Shown here: positions 37,509 to 45,880 of the stretch, piece after piece
Layout: each line of letters starts with the position of its first letter
Position numbering within the stretch: position 1 is the first letter of the stretch
DNA from: Phycisphaerae bacterium
Lineage (GTDB): Bacteria > Planctomycetota > Phycisphaerae > Phycisphaerales > SM1A02
DNA length: 59,621 bases
NCBI GenBank assembly: GCA_002722935.1
Contig: PBMX01000005.1
Span: 1 to 59,621, forward strand
Direction of reading: 5' to 3'
Position numbers and translations under genes: made by a program
Notes under the pieces: generated by a model
Seen by the model: the letters and a program-made list of their open reading frames with translations, nothing else
Told to the model about the DNA's origin: nothing
Database searches by the model: none

Positions 37509-39328
37509 CGGGTTGGCGGGGAGTCGGGTTCCAGGACGGATCCCCAGCTTGAATGTTCATCAAGCATCTCGATGCCGATCTGGTGCATGTCGAGAATGAT
37601 CCCCATCGACTGGTACAGTTCGGCGACCGACGTGTTGTAACTCACGATGGCCTGGAACTCATTCGACCTGGCGGTCGCCAACTGCGCCTGTGTCGAGAAG
37701 AGCAGGTTCAGGAATGTCGGGGTCAGGCTTGCCAGGGTGTCCCGCTCCACCTCCAGGGCACGGAGGGATTCAGCCGTCGCAAGCCTGGCCGTCCGTGTGG
37801 AGGAGATGAGTTCGGCGTTGTCCATCACCTCTCGCAGGTTCGTCTTCACATCGAGAATGGTCGCCTGGATCGCCCGGCGATAATCGATCATCGAGGCGGA
37901 TCGTTCCAGTCTGGCCTGCCTGTACCCCGCTTCGGCCGCCCGGTTGCCGAGTGGATACTGGAATGCGAGCCCCAGGACGTAGGAGATGAAATCTCCACCA
38001 TAGGTTCGATCCATGCCCTGTCCGAATTCGTCGGACATGCCCGTCGTGGTCACCTGAGCCTGAAAATCCAGTTCAGGCAACCTCGCGTTGTCGGCGACCA
38101 GTTCATTTATCCGAGCGATGTCGATCTGGAAGATCGAATTGCGGACATCGGGACGCATCGAAATCGCCGTGAGCAGTGATTCCCTGAAATCGATCTCGAT
38201 CGGTGTATTCACCATTTCATCGATCGGAGCGAGAACCGTTTCGCCTGCAAGTGGATACCTCGGATCGTTCATGAGCACCTTCAACTGGTCTGACGCCTCC
38301 TTGACCGCCTGTTGAAAGTTGATGACATCCGATGCCCGTTGTTCGACTGTCGCCACCGCCTGCGCCCAGTCGGCGAGGCTTGCATCGAAGTTTCGTCGGC
38401 GATCGATCATGTCCCGCAGTTCGACACTTGCTTCGACAAGCCACTCCTGGATGGCGAGGCTTCTCCAGGCGAAGGCGAGGTTCCAGTAGGCCGTCTCGGT
38501 CGCGGTCACGGTATCGATGAGTTCCTGACGAAGTGTTTCGATCGACTCCTGTTCCACCTTCCTGGCGATCGCGACCTGGGCAAGTGTGACCTTGTCGCCA
38601 AACCCCCTGAGAAGTGGTTGGGAGAAATCGAGACTCAGGGAAGGTTGCCAGTAGGGATTCGGGGAGAAGGTGAACCCGGACGAGGAATTGTCCTGATACT
38701 GGAAATCATGGCTGACGGACACCTCGCCATCGGTAGTCAAGGCCTTGCTCAGGCTGACCTGAGCATCGTTGTTCCTGATGCTTGTCGCGGTCGGGTTCAG
38801 GTCGACCGGCGAGGACCCCCCTGTGATGTTGTTGAGGGCCGCGATGCTGGATGTCTGGTTCGGGGTTCTGGTCTTGGTGAAGGTGTAACCTGCTCCAAGG
38901 ACGACGTCGAAGACTGCTTCCGCCTGGATGACTTCCTCTCGCTGGATTGCCGGTTGAAGCCTTGCGGATTGAAGGTTCAGGTTGTTCAGAAGCGATGCGG
39001 AGACCGCATCCTGCAGGACCAGAGGTATCTGCCGCTGGGGATCTCCATGGAGATCCATTCCCAGGTCCAGGTCGATGTCCGACCCCTCTGGAACCGGTGT
39101 CAGCCCCTCGAGTTCCTCCAGTCGATGGGACAATGCCCGCTCGACCTCGCTCGAACGAGGCTCAGTACCGATTTCAGTCTGCCATGTGTTGACCGTCGAC
39201 AGTTCCCTGTCGATGACGCCCTGGAGGTGGGTATCGAGGACCGGGCCCGCCGAGGGGCTGTCCAGGGGGGAACTGCAGCCTGGAATGACCAGCAGCAGCA
39301 GTGGTATTGACTTCAGTCCAGTCCTCAT
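37505..39328 (-). CDS. TolC-family outer membrane efflux protein
   Basis: Long helical repeats, SLDFSQPLLRGFGDKVTLAQVAIARKVEQ, LGLAFQYPLGNRAAEAGYRQARLERS; lipobox-like LLLVIPGCSS; start at MRTGLKSIPLL. Confidence 0.92.
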   Translation of the reverse strand: MRTGLKSIPLLLLVIPGCSSPLDSPSAGPVLDTHLQGVIDRELSTVNTWQTEIGTEPRSSEVERALSHRLEELEGLTPVPEGSDIDLDLGMDLHGDPQRQIPLVLQDAVSASLLNNLNLQSARLQPAIQREEVIQAEAVFDVVLGAGYTFTKTRTPNQTSSIAALNNITGGSSPVDLNPTATSIRNNDAQVSLSKALTTDGEVSVSHDFQYQDNSSSGFTFSPNPYWQPSLSLDFSQPLLRGFGDKVTLAQVAIARKVEQESIETLRQELIDTVTATETAYWNLAFAWRSLAIQEWLVEASVELRDMIDRRRNFDASLADWAQAVATVEQRASDVINFQQAVKEASDQLKVLMNDPRYPLAGETVLAPIDEMVNTPIEIDFRESLLTAISMRPDVRNSIFQIDIARINELVADNARLPELDFQAQVTTTGMSDEFGQGMDRTYGGDFISYVLGLAFQYPLGNRAAEAGYRQARLERSASMIDYRRAIQATILDVKTNLREVMDNAELISSTRTARLATAESLRALEVERDTLASLTPTFLNLLFSTQAQLATARSNEFQAIVSYNTSVAELYQSMGIILDMHQIGIEMLDEHSSWGSVLEPDSPPTR

Positions 39329-39504
39329 CAGACCTCCGGATCGACCTCGTGGAAAGGTGGGACACGGTACCACGTCATGAATGGGGTTGCATGGTTGCTT
39401 GCCTGTGGGGTCAACTGCCGATAGTCTTAATGAGGCCTCGCAGGATGCGATGGATGCGATCCAGGGGCCCATATACACGAAGCCTGTGGCACAAGGAGGT
39501 TCCC

Positions 39505-40896
39505 ATGGTTCGTCGCTCGACAGTATTCATCTCATGTTCCCTCGTGGCTCTTGCAGCCTCCGCTGTTGCTGCGGAAACGGCCTGGTACACCGTCACCGGT
39601 GAGGATGTCCATGTCCGCTGTGGAGCAGACAGCAGTTACTACGCTTTCACCACGGTTGAAACGGGGAGCCGTGTGCTCGTCAAGGGTGAAAAGTTGAACT
39701 GGGCCCGGGTCGTGGCGACTGGATCGAATTTCGAAGATGCATGGGGATACGTCAAGTACCCCGCGTCTGAAACCGGTCGGTTCACGGTTTCGGCCGATGG
39801 TTCCACCGGAAACACGATGGGAGCCACTCCCGTTCTCGCACCGAACATGAATGCCGACGACCTTGCCCACTCCTGGCGCCAGTTGTGCATTCTTCCACGA
39901 GGTGAATCGCTCACGATCCTCGAAACCTCCACGGTTCAGGAAGATGGCCTGCATGCCGTGCCACACACCGTTCACAAGGTACTCCTGCCGGAACAGGCCG
40001 AAGGTTGGATCAACATGGCCGACCTCGAAGCCGTCATCAACGAGCCTGTGACCACTGAAAGGGAAGAACTGGACAGGACACCGGAAATGCTCGGGGAAAC
40101 GCCGGTTGAAGAGACCCTTCTGATGGAAGCCGTTGATGAAGTGGTGATTGAATCCACGAACGACGATGTCGCCAGCAACAGTGGGCCTGAAGCAGGTGAG
40201 ATGGTGTGGAACATGCCGAGTGCAACGGGTGATGATTTCATCGACTCGATCTTCGTTGAATGGATCAATCACGCCCAGGAGGAGGAGATCCTTGAGAACA
40301 TCGAGGAGGAGATGATGGCCGAGGCCATGGAACTCGATGTGGTTGAAGTCGAATTGACCCGACTCCAGCAACTCGAGTTGACCTATGAAGGAATGGCGAT
40401 CGCCGACCTTGATGAGGAGGAAATAGTCTGTCTTCACGAGGAGTACCTGGTCGCAGCCGAGGAGGAGGAGGACCCTGTCCGCGCCGAGTTCGCCCGGATG
40501 AGGGCGAGGCAGATCGAGATCTACGCCACCCTCGTCGAACAGAATGGAACAATCGGCGGTCTTGTGGAACAGATCGACAACTCGACCCGGATGGCTGGTG
40601 AACGTGAACTTGCAATCGCGAATACCGGGGATTACGAGGTGGTAGGTCGACTGGAGGCTTCAGCCGTCTTCGATGGGTCCGAGCGGCCCAAGCTCTACCG
40701 GATTCGTGACTCGAAGACGGGTCGTACCATCGCATACCTGCGACCGGAAGAGATGGCGATCGCTTCGACGATGCTGGGCCAGCATGTCGGAATCATGGGC
40801 CTGCTCTCCTATGACCCCGCCCTGGAGGTGAACATCGTCCAGGCGGCCCGGGTCGACCTCCTTGCTTCCAACACGGCGCACGTATCGGTAGACTGA
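39505..40896 (+). CDS. secreted SH3-like domain protein with acidic C-terminal region
   Basis: AAGGAGGT then ATG at 39505; signal peptide MVRRSTVFISCSLVALAASAVAA; SH3b-like WYTVTGEDVHVRCGADSSYYAFTTVETGSRVLVKGEKLNWARV; Glu-rich segment. Confidence 0.75.
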   Translation: MVRRSTVFISCSLVALAASAVAAETAWYTVTGEDVHVRCGADSSYYAFTTVETGSRVLVKGEKLNWARVVATGSNFEDAWGYVKYPASETGRFTVSADGSTGNTMGATPVLAPNMNADDLAHSWRQLCILPRGESLTILETSTVQEDGLHAVPHTVHKVLLPEQAEGWINMADLEAVINEPVTTEREELDRTPEMLGETPVEETLLMEAVDEVVIESTNDDVASNSGPEAGEMVWNMPSATGDDFIDSIFVEWINHAQEEEILENIEEEMMAEAMELDVVEVELTRLQQLELTYEGMAIADLDEEEIVCLHEEYLVAAEEEEDPVRAEFARMRARQIEIYATLVEQNGTIGGLVEQIDNSTRMAGERELAIANTGDYEVVGRLEASAVFDGSERPKLYRIRDSKTGRTIAYLRPEEMAIASTMLGQHVGIMGLLSYDPALEVNIVQAARVDLLASNTAHVSVD

Positions 40897-40916
40897 TTGG
40901 ACAGCGGTTGATCGCT

Positions 40917-40989
40917 GGGGCATTAGCTCAATTGGGAGAGCGCCGCCTTTGCAAGGCGGAGGTTATCGGTTCGAGCCCGATATGCTCCA
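40917..40989 (+). tRNA. tRNA-Ala (anticodon TGC)
   Basis: Cloverleaf read by eye: acceptor GGGGCAT/ATGCTCC including the G3:U70 alanine identity pair, D arm GCTCAATTGGGAGAGC, anticodon arm CCGCC-TTTGCAA-GGCGG, T arm ATCGG-TTCGAGC-CCGAT; CCA not encoded. Confidence 0.97.
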
Positions 40990-41021
40990 TTGAAGGATTG
41001 ATTTCCTGAATGGAGGGTGGA

Positions 41022-41171
41022 ATGGACAAGGCGGCTCGAAGATCGTGGGTGATTCTCGGCATCATCTTCGCGGTGTTCATGGTCGGCCTGTTCATGGTGT
41101 CCTTCTGGGGTGGGCCATACCAGTCGGACAGTTCCTGGCGGCATGAAGAGCCTCCAGCCTTTCCCGGGTAG
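41022..41171 (+). CDS. 49-aa predicted single-pass membrane protein (below ORF-track cutoff)
   Basis: GGAGG upstream of ATG at 41022; MDKAARRSWVILGIIFAVFMVGLFMVSFWGGPYQSDSSWRHEEPPAFPG, stop TAG at 41169-41171; basic N-terminus then one hydrophobic helix. Confidence 0.55.
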   Translation: MDKAARRSWVILGIIFAVFMVGLFMVSFWGGPYQSDSSWRHEEPPAFPG

Positions 41172-41181
41172 TTCCAGGTTT

Positions 41182-41955
41182 TCAACCGGATCCATCGCGA
41201 AGGTATACGTCGTACCGGACCTGTTTCCCGGAAATACTGTGTGTCGGCTCCATCCCGAGGAACTCGGCGCCGTCCGCTCTCTTGACCACGACTCGTTTCG
41301 CAACATTGATGGCCATGGTGAGAAGTTCCTCTGCATCGGAATCATGCCCGACGATTCGACGCAGGATCTGCGCCGGTTTTCTCGGGAGCGCTTTGGGTGG
41401 TTTCTTCGGATTGAACATCGGATCCATGTAGATGACGGTTGGTGGTGGATCCAGGCCCGGAATGGTCTCAAGTGCATCAGCCTGTACGACCCGGAGGCGA
41501 CCACCCAGTGCTTTGTTCATCCTGGGATCGATGATGGCTCGTTCCAGAGCCTCCTGGAGCAGTACCTGGACCAGGGGAGACCGTTCAATGGCAAGAACGT
41601 CATATCCCATGCAGGCGAGCAGGGCTGCATCATGTCCGAACCCGGCGGTCGCATCCACGACCAACCCGTTCGCGGAACCCATCGATCGGGCCAGGGGTTG
41701 TGATTTCGACAGGTTGCCTCCCCCCACCCGTGTATCGATGGTGGTGAAATCGACCCTGTTGCCTCTTCGAACACAGTCGTGATCCCAGAGTTCGATGGCG
41801 TCTTCCAGAAGAACAAGGCGAAATGAATCTCGGGGCGGTCTTCCCGGCCTGAGCACCTCGACACCGAGCATTCGCGCCAGAGTCCGTGCCTCATCGCTCC
41901 GCGATGCAACCCGTGTTTCGACTCCCTGCAATCCAGGCACCCCTGCTTCGACCAT
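41182..41955 (-). CDS. RsmJ-like class I SAM-dependent methyltransferase
   Basis: VVDATAGFGHDAALLACMGYDVLAIERSPLVQVLLQEALERA, VIYMDPMFNPKKPPKALPRKPAQILRRIVGHDSDAEELL, AKRVVVKRA. Confidence 0.88.
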   Translation of the reverse strand: MVEAGVPGLQGVETRVASRSDEARTLARMLGVEVLRPGRPPRDSFRLVLLEDAIELWDHDCVRRGNRVDFTTIDTRVGGGNLSKSQPLARSMGSANGLVVDATAGFGHDAALLACMGYDVLAIERSPLVQVLLQEALERAIIDPRMNKALGGRLRVVQADALETIPGLDPPPTVIYMDPMFNPKKPPKALPRKPAQILRRIVGHDSDAEELLTMAINVAKRVVVKRADGAEFLGMEPTHSISGKQVRYDVYLRDGSG

Positions 41956-41975
41956 GGATGTACTCTACACCGGTC

Positions 41976-42362
41976 ATGCGACCGACAACACTGATCCTGA
42001 TCCTGCTCATGGTTCTTCCATCCTGCGCGAGCGGAAGACAAAATCCACCAAGGCCCGCGGTGATCAATCACGTCGTCTTCTTCAAGTTGATCGAGGTGGA
42101 GGATGTCGAACTTCTCCAGGTGGAATGTGACAGGGATATCGCCTCGATCCCCGGGGTCGTCTCCTACTGGTGTGGTCGTCATGGAGATTTCGGTCGGTCA
42201 ACCGTTGATGGTGAGTACGACCTCGGTCTCTATGTCGGGTTCAACTCCGCTTCCGACTACGCTGCATACGTCGATCACCCGAATCACGTTGCGCTTGTGA
42301 AGAAGTGGAAGCCGAGGTTCGAGTGGATCCGGGTGCACGATATCGTGGATGAATCTCCCTGA
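41976..42362 (+). CDS. Dabb (stress-responsive alpha/beta barrel) lipoprotein
   Basis: Lipobox-like LILILLMVLPSCAS; INHVVFFKLIE...IPGVVSYWCGRHGDFGRSTVDGEYDLGLYVGFNSASDYAAYVDHPNHVALVKKW. Confidence 0.85.
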   Translation: MRPTTLILILLMVLPSCASGRQNPPRPAVINHVVFFKLIEVEDVELLQVECDRDIASIPGVVSYWCGRHGDFGRSTVDGEYDLGLYVGFNSASDYAAYVDHPNHVALVKKWKPRFEWIRVHDIVDESP

Positions 42363-42391
42363 AACATGGGTGTCGGCTACACTGTGCGGCC

Positions 42392-43234
42392 ATGTCAAGA
42401 CGACCGACAAAGAAGAAAAAAGGCAAAAAGGGCAGGGGTTGGATGACCGCAAAGAAGGCGGATGTCCTCGATCTCTACGAGCGATCGGTGCAGGAACCCG
42501 AAAGTGAGATCGATGTCATTGACCAGATTTGGCAGGAGCAGCGTGGGCGGTTGGCGAGTTCGATGCGTGAGGATTTCTGTGGAACAGCCGCCATCGCCGT
42601 GGAGTGGGTCAAGAGACGTGAAGACAACACATCCACAGGTGTCGATCTCGACAAGGCCACCCTTGATTGGATCAGGTCGCGGTTGCCGGATCGTCTTGAT
42701 GAACGACAAAACTCCCGCCTGGAGCTCATAGAGGGTGATGTCCTCGCCTGCTCCACTGATCCCGTCGACATGACGTTGGCGACCAACTTCAGTTATTTCA
42801 TCTTCAAGACGAGGGAGGAGGTCCTGAACTATTTCAGGATCGTCCATGCCGGGCTCGTCGAGGACGGCCTGTTCATTCTCGATGCCTATGGGGGGAGTGA
42901 TTCCTACCTGGAGATGACCGAGGACCGTGATCTTGATGGGTTCATCTACACCTGGGACCAGCACTTCTATGATCCCGTGACAAGTGATGTGGTCAACCAC
43001 ATCCACTTCAAGTTCCCGGATGGAACCAAGATCAAGAAGGCCTTCACCTACGAGTGGAGACTCTGGACCCTCCCTGAAATCAAGGAACTTCTCATCGAGG
43101 CCGGGTTCCAGAAGGCTGTGGTCTACTGGGAGGGAACCGAGGACGATACGGGTGAGGGTGATGGAAACTGGGCCGAGTCCGAGCGGGGTGAGGCCTGCGA
43201 GGGGTGGGTCGCCTACATCGTCGGGATACGGTGA
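42392..43234 (+). CDS. class I SAM-dependent methyltransferase
   Basis: REDFCGTAAIAVEWVKR, TGVDLDKATLDWIRSR, ATNFSYFIFKTREEVLNYFRIVHAGLVEDGLFILDAYGG; Lys-rich N-terminus. Confidence 0.8.
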   Translation: MSRRPTKKKKGKKGRGWMTAKKADVLDLYERSVQEPESEIDVIDQIWQEQRGRLASSMREDFCGTAAIAVEWVKRREDNTSTGVDLDKATLDWIRSRLPDRLDERQNSRLELIEGDVLACSTDPVDMTLATNFSYFIFKTREEVLNYFRIVHAGLVEDGLFILDAYGGSDSYLEMTEDRDLDGFIYTWDQHFYDPVTSDVVNHIHFKFPDGTKIKKAFTYEWRLWTLPEIKELLIEAGFQKAVVYWEGTEDDTGEGDGNWAESERGEACEGWVAYIVGIR

Positions 43235-43244
43235 GGATCCGACC

Positions 43245-44231
43245 ATGACCCTGATCGATGGAATCGAAGTCGACACCGCATTGGTGGAGCAACTTGGTCT
43301 ATCGCTCGAAGATGTCGTATCGATCTTCGATCGCCAACTCCAGGGTGAACACCCTCCCATCAACGAGCTTTGTGGGCGGATCGAGGAATACAGGGGGAAG
43401 ATGCTTCGCCCGACCCTCGTTCTTCTTTCCGGTCTCGTCGTCGAAGGGGGTCGGTTGGGGAATGAGCACAGTGTTGCGGCAGCGGTCGTGGAGATGATCC
43501 ACATGGCCACCCTTGTGCATGATGATGTGCTTGACGAAGCCGAGATGCGGAGACGGGGTCGGACGATCAACAGCCTTCATGGAAACGAAATGGCGGTCAT
43601 GCTCGGTGACTACCTGATCTCGAACGCCTTCCACCTCTGCTCGACCCTTGAACAACCATGGGTCTCCCTGGAACTTGGATCCGTGACGAATACTCTTTGT
43701 GAGGGTGAGTTGATCCAGTTGTTCAACAGGAACAACACCTGCCTGGACCTGGCCACATACATGACCATCGTCGAGAAGAAGACGGCATCCCTGATCGGGG
43801 CGTCCTGTCGGCTTGGATCGAAACTGTCCGGTTCAAGTGAGGATGTCGCGGGATGCCTCGAGCGGTTCGGAAGAAAGAGTGGGGTTGCATTCCAGATCAC
43901 GGATGATGTGCTCGACCTGACCGGGGAACAGGAGGTCGTGGGCAAATCCGTTGGCAGGGATCTTGAGAAGGGAAAACTGACCCTTCCCATGATCCTCGGG
44001 CTCGGTCATGCCGAGGATGTGGTCCAGGAGGCCACCAGGGTGAAGATCGATGCAAGGGACCTGGTCGGTCTCAGGGCCGTACTTGATGAATCCGGGAGCA
44101 TCGAGCAGTCGATCGGAATCGCCTCAAAACTGGTATCGGAGGCGAAGGCTGAACTTGCCGGTCTCCCTGAATCACCGTCGAGGGAAATGCTCTGCATGCT
44201 TGCCGATGGAATTCTCGATCGTAAATTCTGA
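43245..44231 (+). CDS. polyprenyl synthetase family protein
   Basis: YRGKMLRPTLVLLSG, first Asp-rich motif LVHDDVLDEAEMRRRGRT, second Asp-rich motif FQITDDVLDLTGEQEVVGKSVGRDLEKGKLTLPMI. Confidence 0.95.
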   Translation: MTLIDGIEVDTALVEQLGLSLEDVVSIFDRQLQGEHPPINELCGRIEEYRGKMLRPTLVLLSGLVVEGGRLGNEHSVAAAVVEMIHMATLVHDDVLDEAEMRRRGRTINSLHGNEMAVMLGDYLISNAFHLCSTLEQPWVSLELGSVTNTLCEGELIQLFNRNNTCLDLATYMTIVEKKTASLIGASCRLGSKLSGSSEDVAGCLERFGRKSGVAFQITDDVLDLTGEQEVVGKSVGRDLEKGKLTLPMILGLGHAEDVVQEATRVKIDARDLVGLRAVLDESGSIEQSIGIASKLVSEAKAELAGLPESPSREMLCMLADGILDRKF

Positions 44232-44237
44232 AATCGA

Positions 44238-44546
44238 TCAGGCTGCCTTGCCCTGGTTGCACAGGGTGAGAAGGTGATCGATTCGTTCGATGCACCCGTT
44301 GACCCTGGCCACGGCGGTTTCCTGTGTCGCATCGAGAATCGGGATCGATGAGATGATCGTTTCACGCTCATCGGAGGACACACACCCCTCATCGATGATC
44401 CGTTCCACATGTGAAACATCGACCTGGTCCCAGGTGGTGAGCCACCTCTGGAGACGGATCACCTGATTGTCCACCAGTTCATCGAGAATGTGGAGAATCG
44501 CATCCGGTCGATTTCCCCCCGAGATGTATCCATGTTCTCTCGTCAT
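44238..44546 (-). CDS. hypothetical small protein
   Basis: ORF from MTREHGYISGGNRPDAILHILDELVDNQV; no family recognised; opposite strand to neighbours. Confidence 0.55.
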   Translation of the reverse strand: MTREHGYISGGNRPDAILHILDELVDNQVIRLQRWLTTWDQVDVSHVERIIDEGCVSSDERETIISSIPILDATQETAVARVNGCIERIDHLLTLCNQGKAA

Positions 44547-44739
44547 GTTCCCGGTATCGGGGAATACCGGTGTTTTCTCTCGTTGAAATCGTGTTGTGTC
44601 GGAATTCGTTCCGGAAATCCATCGGGGTTTCTTCTTATCGGGCCGTACCACGCCCAACTTGTCGGCCGGTGCCGTGGGTCATAGCATGCTCTTCTTGTTT
44701 GTCCCGGTGGGGTGAAAGCCCGACCGCAGGAGATTCCCG

Positions 44740-45645
44740 ATGTTGCCAAAGCGTCCACCCCGTGATCATCGGGTGGGGTTCATCTACTCGCCGCCCTGGA
44801 GAATCCAGGGGATCAGCGTAGGAGGTGAGCAGACCATCATTCAGGTACCCGAACTCGGTGTGAATTTCGACATCGGGTTGTGTCCGAGGATCGCACTTGC
44901 AGCGGATTTCACCGCCCTGAGTCATGGTCACATGGACCATGTCGCCGGACTCCCCTACTGGTTCAGCCAGCGAACTTTCATGAAAATGTCGCCGGGAACC
45001 TGTTTCTGTCATCCTGAAACAGCCAAACCCCTGCAGGACATGATGGGTGGCTGGGTTGATGTCGAGAATCAGGCCACCCCCCACCGGATCGTCCCGCTGG
45101 CCCCCGGTGAAAGCCATCAAATCAAACCCTCCATATCCCTTCTGGCCCTCCAGGCGAGGCACACGGTTCCAGCTCTGTCCTTCGTCGCCGTGGAAAAAAG
45201 AAGCAAGTTGAAACAGGAATTCGCGGGCCTGAGCCAGTCGGAGCTCAGGGGTATCAGGAATGGTGGGACCGAAATCACCTACACCGTCGACATACCGCTC
45301 GTGGCTTATTCGGGTGATACCGAAATGAACCCAAGTCTAGTTTCCACAGAGTTTTGTGAGTCGAAGGTGGTGATCACGGAGTGTACGTTTTTCGAGGATG
45401 ATCACCGTGAGCGGGCGAAGGTCGGGAAGCACCTGCATATCCATCAACTGAAGGATCTGTTGTCATCATGGAAGGCGGAGACCGTCGTTCTCGCCCACAT
45501 GTCAAGGCGGTCTTCCCTGGAAGTCATCAGGAAGATCCTGAAGGATACGCTTGGAGACGAGGCGTCCAGGGTGTGTCTGTTGATGGACCATTATGAGAAT
45601 CGAAATCGATATGAAGAGCAGTCCCGGAAGCTGGAAACTTCGTAG
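44740..45645 (+). CDS. metallo-beta-lactamase-fold hydrolase (ribonuclease Z-like)
   Basis: ALSHGHMDHVAGLPYWFSQR (HxHxDH), AYSGDTEMNPSLV, VVITECTFFEDDHRERAKVGKHLHIHQLKDLL, VLAHMSRR. Confidence 0.88.
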   Translation: MLPKRPPRDHRVGFIYSPPWRIQGISVGGEQTIIQVPELGVNFDIGLCPRIALAADFTALSHGHMDHVAGLPYWFSQRTFMKMSPGTCFCHPETAKPLQDMMGGWVDVENQATPHRIVPLAPGESHQIKPSISLLALQARHTVPALSFVAVEKRSKLKQEFAGLSQSELRGIRNGGTEITYTVDIPLVAYSGDTEMNPSLVSTEFCESKVVITECTFFEDDHRERAKVGKHLHIHQLKDLLSSWKAETVVLAHMSRRSSLEVIRKILKDTLGDEASRVCLLMDHYENRNRYEEQSRKLETS

Positions 45646-45672
45646 AACTTTCCTTCATGGATTGAAAGTTCT
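45644..45672 (+). terminator. hairpin immediately downstream of the MBL-fold gene, possible terminator or mRNA-stabilising stem
   Basis: Perfect 9-bp inverted repeat AGAACTTTC / GAAAGTTCT with 11-nt loop, overlapping the stop codon; no T-tract follows, so function is uncertain. Confidence 0.35.
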
Positions 45673-45880
45673 GGTTGACGATGACAATCCCGAAACGTAG
45701 TTTGTGGGAGTTGCCTGTTACCAGTGACCCTTGAGGGTGATCCGGCGGGAGGGAAATACGGGCAACGGTGGTTCGGGGGAAGGGGAGGATGACCACCCAG
45801 GAGGGGATAGGTCATGTGCAGCGGCAGGATGCCGAAGATGGTGTCGATCCGACCAAACCGGAATGGTGGACTGACCGCAC

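Noticed and set aside
42395-43570. 391-aa minus-strand ORF opposite the methyltransferase and polyprenyl synthetase
   Set aside because: Spans two well-supported plus-strand genes; no domain signal.
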